Shown in pieces: positions 1 to 5,989 of a stretch of DNA of 6,019 nt. Numbering within the stretch: position 1 is the first letter of the stretch; each line of letters opens with the position of its first letter. The DNA is from Pseudomonadota bacterium (GTDB lineage: Bacteria; Myxococcota; UBA9042; PHBI01): positions 1 through 6,019 of the forward strand of contig SYAK01000073.1 in the NCBI GenBank assembly GCA_005788935.1, given 5' to 3'. The notes under the pieces are model-generated. The model was not told the origin of the DNA. It did not search any database and saw only the letters and a program-made list of their open reading frames with translations. The position numbers and the translations under genes were made by a program.

Positions 1-440
1 ATGCTGTCAAGCCCGAGGTCCTTCTTGCGCAAGGTCGGCAGGATGCCCATCAGCACCGCGTGCATGTCGAGGCCACGGGCAGCCCCGCGCGCCTTGTCCA
101 TCAGCGCGTCGAGCTGGGCGTGCATCTGCGAGATGCCGTCACCGGAGAAGAGCTGCGGATCGCAGTTCGCCTCGAGCTGAAAGGCCCCGAGCTCGGTGGT
201 GAAATGGGGGTCCTTCAGCGCCTCGAGCATCGCGAGGGCCCCGTTCGCGGGCGCCCAGGCCTGATTGACGAGAAACATCTCCTGTTCCGCGCCGATGCGC
301 CGCATGCCGGTCTCGAAGAGGCCGTCGGCGAGCATGCGCTCGAGCGCGTGGAGGTCCTGAAGCAGCGCGACCATGTAGTCGCGGTGCTTCTCGGCGTCCT
401 TCTTGGCCTCGACTTCCTTGTGCGAACGGGTGGTTTCCAT
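1..440 (-). CDS. GCS2-type carboxylate-amine ligase (glutamate-cysteine ligase family), N-terminal part
   Basis: Only the first 146 codons are present; the gene continues past the left edge. The sequence shows a charged, helical leader (about residues 1-45), then RRIGAEQEMFLV at 47-58 and TELGAFQLEANCDPQ at 82-96. The paired glutamates (Glu52/Glu54, Glu83/Glu90) sit where GCS2-family ligases place metal/ATP-binding acidic residues. MGILPTLRKKDLGLD at 131-145 matches a stretch I recognise from GCS2-like proteins. Known family members (YbdK-like and plant/bacterial GCS2 enzymes) join a carboxylate to an amine using ATP. The leader is longer than in YbdK, whose acidic motif begins near residue 15. 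The ATG at 440-438 follows the upstream esterase stop by 4 nt; AAGGCGG about 9 nt before it is a weak ribosome site. Substrate unknown; it need not be a true glutamate-cysteine ligase. Domains fused at the C-terminus cannot be excluded. Confidence 0.85.
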   Translation of the reverse strand, partial: METTRSHKEVEAKKDAEKHRDYMVALLQDLHALERMLADGLFETGMRRIGAEQEMFLVNQAWAPANGALAMLEALKDPHFTTELGAFQLEANCDPQLFSGDGISQMHAQLDALMDKARGAARGLDMHAVLMGILPTLRKKDLGLDS

Positions 441-444
441 CGTG

Positions 445-1215
445 TCAGACCGCCTTCTTCGTCCAGTCCTCGAGGTATTGCGGCAGCATCTTGCGCCACG
501 TGTCCCAGTCGTGCGGCCACTCGCGGCCCCACGAGTCGACACGGTTCGGGACGCCCTTCTTGCCGAGTGCGGTCGCCATCTTGAAGGACTCGCCGATATC
601 CTCGGCCCGCCCTTCGCCCGACGGCATCAGGATGAAGCGGCGCTTCAGCATGTCGAGGTGGGCGCCGCCGAGGATCGACATGAAGTGAACCGGCGAGCTG
701 GCCCAGAAATCGTCATTGAACTCGTGGGGATCGCACTTGTAGAAGCGGCGCAGGTCATAGGTGCCGCTCATGCCGATGGCGCGACTGAAGACGTCGGGGA
801 AGCGGCAGGTGACCGCGACCGCGTGGAAGGCGCCAATCGAGGCCCCGCCCGTCCAGACCTCGAGGTTCGGGTCCTTGCAGTCCTGACGGATGGCCGGGAC
901 GACCTCGTGGCGCACGTACTGGTGGAACTGGTTTTGCAGCCACATGCGGTAGCGCGGCGAACCCTCGGCGCGCACGAGCCCCATGCCCGCGACCGAGTCG
1001 CAGGAGTAGACCTTGATGAGGCCGCGGTCGATGAGCGGGCGGACGACGCGCACGAGGTGCATGCGCTCGATCTCTTCCGCGTCGCCGCCAGCCGTCGGGA
1101 AGATGAGGACGGGCTGCCCGTGGGTCCCCCAGCGGACGAGCGTCGAGTCGCGCCCCATGCGCTCGGAGTACCAGCGGGCGGTGGTCTTGTCGGCGGGCTG
1201 TTCCTTCGTGCTCAT
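445..1215 (-). CDS. Small alpha/beta-hydrolase esterase (COG4947-like)
   Basis: A predicted cytosolic serine hydrolase of 256 aa, with no signal peptide or membrane segment. It opens with an RWYSERMGRDSTLVRWG strand region (14-30) and the PVLIFPTAGGD oxyanion segment (35-45). The nucleophile elbow is GGASIGAFH with Ser126 (GxSxG). His235 in REWPHDWDTWRKMLP (231-245) is the likely catalytic histidine; Asp227 or a neighbour could be the acid. This layout resembles the esterase/lipase superfamily COG4947. The same frame stays open upstream to 1662, but the ATG at 1215 is preferred because it has a strong GGAGGA site 8 nt ahead and overlaps the upstream ATP-grasp stop as ATGA. It lies between two ligase genes, 4 nt before the GCS2-like gene, suggesting it acts on a ligase product or intermediate. 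The substrate class (ester, thioester or amide) is not determinable. Confidence 0.88.
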   Translation of the reverse strand: MSTKEQPADKTTARWYSERMGRDSTLVRWGTHGQPVLIFPTAGGDAEEIERMHLVRVVRPLIDRGLIKVYSCDSVAGMGLVRAEGSPRYRMWLQNQFHQYVRHEVVPAIRQDCKDPNLEVWTGGASIGAFHAVAVTCRFPDVFSRAIGMSGTYDLRRFYKCDPHEFNDDFWASSPVHFMSILGGAHLDMLKRRFILMPSGEGRAEDIGESFKMATALGKKGVPNRVDSWGREWPHDWDTWRKMLPQYLEDWTKKAV

Positions 1216-2471
1216 ACGATGCGTCCTCCCTTGGCCTCGTCGCTGCCGCGCCAATGCTGGACGCGGCTCCAGAAGAGCTCCGTGAAGGGCTCGATCTCGT
1301 GCGCGGGGTAGAGGGCCGCGACCTTCTGCCGCACAGCGTCCTTCGCCTGCGCGGTCCCGAAGAACTCCCACGCGACCTCGTCGAGGTGGCCAAGATGCGT
1401 CTCGCAGAACTCGACGAAGCGATCGACGTCGAAGCGGGCGCGCGCGATGTTCGCGTAGGCCGTCAGCTTCTCGCGGTACGGCGCGTCGGTCGCCGCGATG
1501 TCGAAGAACGGCTGCCAGTCCAAGGTCTTGCGGAACGGGCGCTTCGTCACCGCGCAGAAGATGGACCAGCGCAGCTTCGCCTTGACGAGCCACGGGAAGT
1601 GCATGTGAAGCGAGGTGACCTGCGAGTCGGGGCAGGCGTTCGCGAAGTCGATCGGGTGCCACGACCCGACGCCCGCGAGGCGCAGCGACTCGCAGGAGTT
1701 GAAGTCCCAGCCGAAGAAGCTGTTGATGGTCAGCGTCTGCTCGCGCAAGAGGAGATCTTCCTCGGGCGTCAGGAAGTTACGGTCCATCGTGTAGCGGTCG
1801 TGCAGCGGGACCTCCGGGTCGTAGCGCACGAGGTAGGTCTGCGGGCCGAAGCCGATGCAACGGACGAAGCTGTCGAACGGGTCGACCGCCTTCTGCAGGT
1901 GCATCACGAACTTGCCCGACTCTTCGTAGCTCTTCTTCAGACGCTGCTCGTCGTCGATGCGGCTCACGCCCTTCCAGCCACCGCCGTCGTAGGGCTTCAT
2001 GAAGAGCGGATACCCGAGCTTCTTCGCGACCGATGGCAGGTCGAAGAGCTTTGCGTAGCGCTTGAGCGTAATCGGAAGGTCGGGCAGCGGCTCGTACTGC
2101 TTCGGCGGGAGGAGCCACGTCTCGGGGACGGGCATGCCGAGGCGCATCATGGCCGCGTAGCTCGTGTGCTTCTCCATCGACTGGACGGCCCACGGGTTGT
2201 TCAGGACGTAGAGGTCATCCATCAGGATGGCCTTCTTGATCCACTCGCGGCTGAGATGATACCAGTGCGTCAGACGGTCGAGGACCACGTCGTAGCGGCA
2301 ACCCTGGCGGAGATCGAAGGGCTCGATGGTGACGCGGTCGACCGCGATGCCCACGGTGTCACCCTGCCACGGAATGGACAGCGCGAGCTTGTCCATGAGG
2401 CCCTCGTAGCAGAGCGGCCAGCACACGTCGGCGCCGAGCGACAGACCAATTTTCCGGACCTGATGAGCCAT
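1212..2471 (-). CDS. ATP-grasp carboxylate-amine ligase, second type (419 aa)
   Basis: Predicted ATP-dependent ligase that would activate a carboxylate as acyl-phosphate and join it to an amine or thiol. A pre-ATP-grasp region runs from about residue 1 to 95 (GADVCWPLCYEGLMDKL; EPFDLRQGCRYDVVLDRL). NNPWAVQSMEKHTSYAAMMRLGMPVPET (two stretches within 91-118) looks like the first ATP-grasp subdomain entry. The nucleotide loop is PLFMKPYDGGGWKGVSRID (155-173), with Lys159 and a glycine loop that unusually carries a Trp. Predicted metal ligands are Glu261 and the HPIDFANACPD segment (272-282, Asp275, Asn278, Asp282). About 110 further residues of mainly charged helix follow. It does not resemble the other ATP-grasp protein here beyond the fold signature. 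The ATG at 2471 has GGAG 6 nt upstream, and its stop overlaps the next start as ATGA. Acceptor and donor unknown. Confidence 0.88.
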   Translation of the reverse strand: MAHQVRKIGLSLGADVCWPLCYEGLMDKLALSIPWQGDTVGIAVDRVTIEPFDLRQGCRYDVVLDRLTHWYHLSREWIKKAILMDDLYVLNNPWAVQSMEKHTSYAAMMRLGMPVPETWLLPPKQYEPLPDLPITLKRYAKLFDLPSVAKKLGYPLFMKPYDGGGWKGVSRIDDEQRLKKSYEESGKFVMHLQKAVDPFDSFVRCIGFGPQTYLVRYDPEVPLHDRYTMDRNFLTPEEDLLLREQTLTINSFFGWDFNSCESLRLAGVGSWHPIDFANACPDSQVTSLHMHFPWLVKAKLRWSIFCAVTKRPFRKTLDWQPFFDIAATDAPYREKLTAYANIARARFDVDRFVEFCETHLGHLDEVAWEFFGTAQAKDAVRQKVAALYPAHEIEPFTELFWSRVQHWRGSDEAKGGRIV

Positions 2472-2544
2472 GCGGGTCTCCAGAGGGGTAGGGCGCGGTC
2501 ACGCGGCGCGGGCGGGCGGCCAGCCGCCAGAGATACTGCGAGGA
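2472..2544 (-). other. 73-nt operon spacer with GC-rich inverted repeat
   Basis: This is the only sizeable gap between genes inside the operon. It holds a perfect inverted repeat, GGCGGC-CA-GCCGCC on the plus strand (2515-2528), able to form a 5-6 bp stem with a very short loop in the transcript. No T-tract follows it on the minus strand, so it does not look like a standard Rho-independent terminator. I see no convincing -35/-10 promoter. GGAG at 2481-2478 is the ribosome site of the downstream ATP-grasp gene. The stem could tune read-through or mRNA stability, but in such GC-rich DNA it may be chance. Confidence 0.4.
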
Positions 2545-3687
2545 TTATTCGTACACCATCAGCAGGGGACCTGGGAAGAGCCACGACAGGCCTTCGCGCA
2601 GGCGATCCCGCCAGTTTTCCCAATTATGCCCGTCGCGGGCCTCGACATACCGGACGTCCATGCCCGTCTGCTGCAAGAGCGGCACGAACGACCGGTTCTC
2701 GTAAATCAGCGACTCGTACATCCCGCAGCTCATGAAGATGCGCTCCGACATCGGCATCGGGTTGGCGCGCAGGTGATTCATGAAGGCGACGACGGGGTCG
2801 AAGGCGGGGCCGCGACGGTTGGTGCCGCTGATGTCGGTGAAGGCGAAGGACCCCGACTGCAGGAGCAGCTTGCCGAAGCGGCCAGGGTATCGGACCGCGG
2901 TCGAGAGCGACGCGACCGCCCCGAAGCTCGCCCCCATGAGGCAGCGGCTCTGCGGCTCGGGGCGAATCGGGAAGACGCGCTCGAGCTGCGGGACGAGCTC
3001 CTCGACGATGAACTGGGCGTGGCGCTCGTCGTTGGCGTACTCGCCGATGCGGTACGGCGACGACGTCAGCGCGACGATCATGTCAGGAATCTCGAGGCGC
3101 GCGATGAGGTTGTCGAGCACGTGGCCGAGTGCTGCATACCGCAGGTAATCATGGCCATCGTGGACCACGAGGAGCGGGTAGCGGCGCGAGCGGCGGTAGC
3201 GCGCGGGCAGGTAGACGCCATAGCTGCGCCGCCCGAAGACCTTGCTGTTGAGGACCACGCCCTCATCGAGGCGACCCGCCTTGACCTCCGGGTCGTGCAT
3301 CGCCCAGGCGGGGATCTCGTAGCCGACCGCGTGGGCGACCGAGTTGGCGCCGAACGGGTCATGGGCCCGGTTCGGGTTCAGCGGGTCGTTGAGCCACTCG
3401 CCGCGCCCGTGACGGACCACCTCGAACTTGTACTCGACCCGCGAGTGCGGCGGGATCTCCATCGTCTGGTGCCAGACGTTCGTGTGCTCGATGCGCGCGA
3501 GCGGCTGCGACGACGGGAGGCCGTAGACCCAGTGGCGGAGGTTCACCGCCTCGGCCTTGCCCCGCCACACGAAGGTGATGAAGTTCCCCTCGACGATGGG
3601 GAAGGTTTGTGTTGCAAAGATCTGATCGACGGCCGCCTTGTCGTGGGGCCCGTCGATCAGCGCCTGAATGGCGCGCGCGGTCGTCAT
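2545..3687 (-). CDS. Enterochelin esterase-like alpha/beta hydrolase with N-terminal E-set domain
   Basis: Predicted serine esterase of 380 aa related to the Fes / putative-esterase (esterase D) family; Fes itself hydrolyses the ester bonds of ferric enterobactin. Residues about 25-120 form an E-set/CBM48-like domain: FITFVWRGKAE near 36-46, then EWLNDPLNPN (97-106) and DPFGANSV (110-117), the W-x-DP-x-NP...NSV pattern seen in Fes-type N-domains. The hydrolase core starts at about 150, with the YPLLVVHDGHDYL oxyanion region (170-182). The elbow is LMGASFGAVAS with Ser254, and DGHNWENWRDRL supplies His354; the acid may be Glu325 or a nearby residue. No signal peptide is visible, so it is probably cytoplasmic. 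The start is taken at ATG 3687, which overlaps the upstream stop as ATGA. No siderophore synthesis or transport gene is in view, so an iron role is not supported; the partner ligases suggest another ester or amide substrate. Confidence 0.88.
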   Translation of the reverse strand: MTTARAIQALIDGPHDKAAVDQIFATQTFPIVEGNFITFVWRGKAEAVNLRHWVYGLPSSQPLARIEHTNVWHQTMEIPPHSRVEYKFEVVRHGRGEWLNDPLNPNRAHDPFGANSVAHAVGYEIPAWAMHDPEVKAGRLDEGVVLNSKVFGRRSYGVYLPARYRRSRRYPLLVVHDGHDYLRYAALGHVLDNLIARLEIPDMIVALTSSPYRIGEYANDERHAQFIVEELVPQLERVFPIRPEPQSRCLMGASFGAVASLSTAVRYPGRFGKLLLQSGSFAFTDISGTNRRGPAFDPVVAFMNHLRANPMPMSERIFMSCGMYESLIYENRSFVPLLQQTGMDVRYVEARDGHNWENWRDRLREGLSWLFPGPLLMVYE

Positions 3688-4682
3688 CGGTGCCACTCCC
3701 GGTTCACGGCGCCGTCCAGGCCGAGCATCCAGCCGCGCCCGCGCATCCCCTCGACCCCGAGCTCGGCGAACGGCGTCGGCTGCGACACCGGGAGCCCGGG
3801 AAACTGCAGCTCGGCGCCATGGTCGAGCGCCACACAGAGCGCTGGGGCCATGCGGCGCGTGAAGCGCGAGATGCCCGCTTCATCCTCGAGGCGCAGGCGG
3901 CGCCGCGGGTCAGGCAGGACCACGACGCCGCGCGCGAGCCCGTAGCCGACGTCGAGGATCTGCGCGATGTCTTTCCCGTAAGGCGGATAGTCGTGAAAGA
4001 TGACGATCCGCTCGGTCAGGATCATGGCGCCCGCCGACCAGGCGATGATCGGGATGTGGCGGGCGAGGTCGAGCACCTCGAAGAGGCGCACGCGGTTGAG
4101 CAGCGAGGTGACATGGCCGCCCGTGATGACGAGGGCCTGCGCACCCTCGAGGATCGTGCGCAGCTCGGCGAGGTGCGCGTCGCGGGCGGGGCGCCGCTCG
4201 GCCCCCCAGCGCGCGTTGAACTCGCGGTGGACCGCACGGCAGCGCTCGACGTGGTCCCCGTCGATGTGGCGCAGCAGGGCGAGGGAGACCGCGAGCTCTT
4301 CGTCGATGAGGGCGGGCTCGACGTGCCGGACGGCGATGGCGTGCGAGGCGTCGTCGGCCGCCTCGAGGCGGATGCGGTAGAACGCCTGCAGGTGGCGGAG
4401 ACGCTCCTGACGGGCCTTGTAGGCATTCGCAAACTCGGGGTCGGACGCGAAGAGCGCCTCGGAGCGCGCATGGAGGCGCAGGTTGACCGCAGGCACGCCG
4501 AGGGCCGCGACGAGCGCCTCGTCCTCGGGCTCGCGCTCCTGCCAGCCAGCGCTGATGAGCGCGACGGGGCCGCGAACGCCGAGGTCGGAAAGGACGCGGC
4601 CAGCGTGGGTGCCGTCGTCGGACTGGGGGCCGAGCAGATGAACGCCCGCCGAGCGTCGATGAAGTGGAACGTCCTGCGTCAC
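3684..4682 (-). CDS. Peptidase S51-like protein (dipeptidase E/cyanophycinase fold), catalytic His apparently absent
   Basis: This 332-aa protein has the S51 core in the right order: strand VALISAGWQERE (40-51), ALVITGGHVTSLLNRVRL (183-200) and the serine elbow IIAWSAGAMILTE (212-224) with Ser216. S51 enzymes (PepE, cyanophycinase) cleave peptides at or near aspartate and use a Ser-His pair. In PepE, His157 lies 37 residues after Ser120; the comparable stretch here reads VVVLPDPRRRLRLED (253-267), with Asp258 and no His. It may be non-hydrolytic or use another residue such as His230. Residues about 70-180 form a charged, probably helical insertion between strand 1 and the GG motif, making it roughly 100 aa longer than PepE. 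The GTG start at 4682 is chosen because it overlaps the upstream stop as GTGA, has AAGGTG 8 nt before it, and no Met follows before residue 219. It lies between a ligase and an esterase gene, suggesting product cleavage or an amidotransferase-like role. Confidence 0.85.
   Translation of the reverse strand: MTQDVPLHRRSAGVHLLGPQSDDGTHAGRVLSDLGVRGPVALISAGWQEREPEDEALVAALGVPAVNLRLHARSEALFASDPEFANAYKARQERLRHLQAFYRIRLEAADDASHAIAVRHVEPALIDEELAVSLALLRHIDGDHVERCRAVHREFNARWGAERRPARDAHLAELRTILEGAQALVITGGHVTSLLNRVRLFEVLDLARHIPIIAWSAGAMILTERIVIFHDYPPYGKDIAQILDVGYGLARGVVVLPDPRRRLRLEDEAGISRFTRRMAPALCVALDHGAELQFPGLPVSQPTPFAELGVEGMRGRGWMLGLDGAVNREWHR
3696..3700 (-). promoter_or_regulatory. Ribosome binding site deciding the start of the Fes-like gene
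   Basis: GGGAG on the minus strand ends 8 nt before the ATG at 3687-3685. The alternative in-frame GTG at 3696-3694 overlaps this site and has poor spacing to any purine-rich stretch, so the ATG is the better start. It also gives an ATGA overlap with the upstream S51-like gene, the same junction type as at 1212-1215. Confidence 0.6.
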
Positions 4683-5911
4683 CGGGCGTGCACCTTGATG
4701 GTCTGACCGACGACGTCCATGATGCGCCGCAGCTCGTCGTAACTCTCGTGCTTGAGGCGCATCCAGGCGTTCGCCATGAAGCCCGCCTCGACAGGCTGAG
4801 TCGGGTGTCCGACGGGCGGCAGGAACGAGTCGATGATGTTGCGCCCGAAGGCGTGATTGACCGCCTCGACGCCCTCGTAGCCAGCGATGCGGCCGTCACG
4901 CGTCGGGCGCAGCGCGATCATGCCGGTGGCGTAGCGGCGCGAGGGGCGGGTGCCTGGCCCGGCGTTGCAGATGGCGAGGGCCCACTCGCGGTAGAGATCC
5001 ATGTCGTTGCCGACGTTGTAGAGATCCCAGGCGCGGACGCCTGGCGGGCGACAGCCGATCTCGGAGAACTTCAGGCCCTTTGGCCCGAAGAACCACTCCA
5101 TGTGGGTCGCCGAGCTGCCGATGCCGAGGATCTGGATGACGCGGCGCCCCATCGCCTTGAGCTCGTCGTAGCCTGACGCAATGTCAAAGCGGTTGTTGAC
5201 CGCGATCTGGGGCGAAATCCAGCGGCTGCGCATGGCGGGCAGCACGTTCGGGTAGTAGTGGGTCCCAAACTCGTGGACGACGTGCCCGTTGCGGGTCAGC
5301 GTGTCGTAGAAGCCCTCGTGGCCCTCCATGAACTCTTCGACCGCGATCGAGCGCCCGCCGCCACCACGCGGCACGTGGAGCTCGCGGAGCGCGGCCTCGA
5401 CCTCGGCGTCCGAGTCGACGCGGGTCGCCCCCGAGGCGCCAGCCCCGTCGCGCGGCTTCAGGATGAGCGGGTAGCCGACGCGCTCGGCGAAGGCGAGGAC
5501 CTCGGCGAGCGAGGAGGCGGCGGTCGACTGGGCACACGGGATGCCGCCCTGACGGAGCGCCTCCTTCATGGCCGGCTTGTCGCGGCAGAGGAAGGCGGTC
5601 CGGACGCTCGTGCCCGGGATGCCGGCCGCCTCGCGCGTGCGGGCCGCCGCCATGATGTGCGCCTCGACCGTCGCCTCGAGGCGGTCGATCTGGGCGCGCG
5701 ACTGGATGTTGCGCACCGCGCGGAGCAGCTGGCCGTCGTCGGTGACGTTGCGGACCTCTTCGTAGTGGCGCAGCCAGCGGCGCAGATCGCCGTCGAGCGA
5801 GGCCTTCGAGCCCTCGCCGATCGCGGTCACGGTCGCGCCGACCTCCGCGAGGGCCTTGACGAAGAGCTTCTGGTTGGTCGGGAAGCGCGGCTCGACGAGG
5901 ACGACGTGCAT
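4679..5911 (-). CDS. ATP-grasp ligase, carbamoyl-phosphate-synthase/amino-acid-ligase-like (410 aa)
   Basis: Predicted ATP-dependent carboxylate ligase. An N-terminal Rossmann-like segment starts MHVVLVEPRF (1-10) and runs to about 105. CRDKPAMKEALRQGGIPCA (109-127) opens the ATP-grasp domain with Lys112. The ATP-binding strand and loop are YPLILKPRDGAGASGATRV (147-165), with Lys152 and the glycine-rich loop 155-161. VEEFMEGHE (191-199) is the adenine-binding hinge. HMEWFFGPKGLKFSEIGCRPPG (parts of 270-291) gives metal-binding Glu272 and Glu284 and substrate-side Arg288, the arrangement seen in L-amino acid ligases and CPSase-type ATP-grasps. A C-terminal domain covers about 325-410. All core catalytic residues look intact. 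The ATG at 5911 is preceded by AAGGGG with 5-nt spacing. It is the first complete gene of the operon in view and overlaps the S51-like gene by 4 nt. Substrates cannot be assigned; an amino acid or peptide ligase is the best guess. Confidence 0.9.
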   Translation of the reverse strand: MHVVLVEPRFPTNQKLFVKALAEVGATVTAIGEGSKASLDGDLRRWLRHYEEVRNVTDDGQLLRAVRNIQSRAQIDRLEATVEAHIMAAARTREAAGIPGTSVRTAFLCRDKPAMKEALRQGGIPCAQSTAASSLAEVLAFAERVGYPLILKPRDGAGASGATRVDSDAEVEAALRELHVPRGGGGRSIAVEEFMEGHEGFYDTLTRNGHVVHEFGTHYYPNVLPAMRSRWISPQIAVNNRFDIASGYDELKAMGRRVIQILGIGSSATHMEWFFGPKGLKFSEIGCRPPGVRAWDLYNVGNDMDLYREWALAICNAGPGTRPSRRYATGMIALRPTRDGRIAGYEGVEAVNHAFGRNIIDSFLPPVGHPTQPVEAGFMANAWMRLKHESYDELRRIMDVVGQTIKVHAR

Positions 5912-5952
5912 GGGGACCCCTTGGGATGACGGGCGGGCGGAACCTTGGCGGT

Positions 5953-5988
5953 GCGAGGGGTGCCGCAGGAGAGTCCCCGCGGCCTCGC
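5953..5988 (-). other. Imperfect inverted repeat 3' of the upstream tail
   Basis: Arms 5953-5958 plus 5963-5966 (GCGAGG, CCGC) pair with 5979-5982 plus 5983-5988 (GCGG, CCTCGC), giving a 10-bp interrupted stem with a 4-nt bulge and a 12-nt loop. It begins 1 nt after the putative TGA at 5992-5990. No T-run follows on the minus strand, so classical intrinsic termination is not supported. The rest of 5912-5989 shows no clear promoter. The structure may be an mRNA 3' end or stability element, or chance in GC-rich DNA. Confidence 0.3.
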
Positions 5989-5989
5989 G

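Noticed and set aside
1216..1662. N-terminal extension of the small esterase up to 1662
   Set aside because: The extra region is an out-of-frame reading of the upstream ATP-grasp gene, is Arg/Leu-rich, and lacks the strong ribosome site found before the ATG at 1215.
2515..2528. Intrinsic terminator
   Set aside because: The stem is short and no T-run follows on the transcribed strand.
1254..2735. A 493-codon open frame on the plus strand
   Set aside because: It lies antisense to the ATP-grasp gene with its codon positions mirrored. The translation is rich in Arg, Val, Glu, Asp and His with no fold motif, typical of the complement of G/C-ending codons.
3688..3696. GTG start at 3696 for the Fes-like esterase
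   Set aside because: It overlaps the GGGAG site that is well spaced for the ATG at 3687, and the ATG gives the same ATGA overlap used elsewhere in the operon.
2470..3945. A 491-codon open frame on the plus strand
   Set aside because: Antisense shadow of the Fes-like gene and the end of the S51-like gene; low-complexity composition, no recognisable domain, whereas the minus strand shows intact catalytic motifs.
3609..4706. A 365-codon open frame on the plus strand
   Set aside because: Antisense to the S51-like gene; no motifs and a biased Arg/Val/Glu composition.
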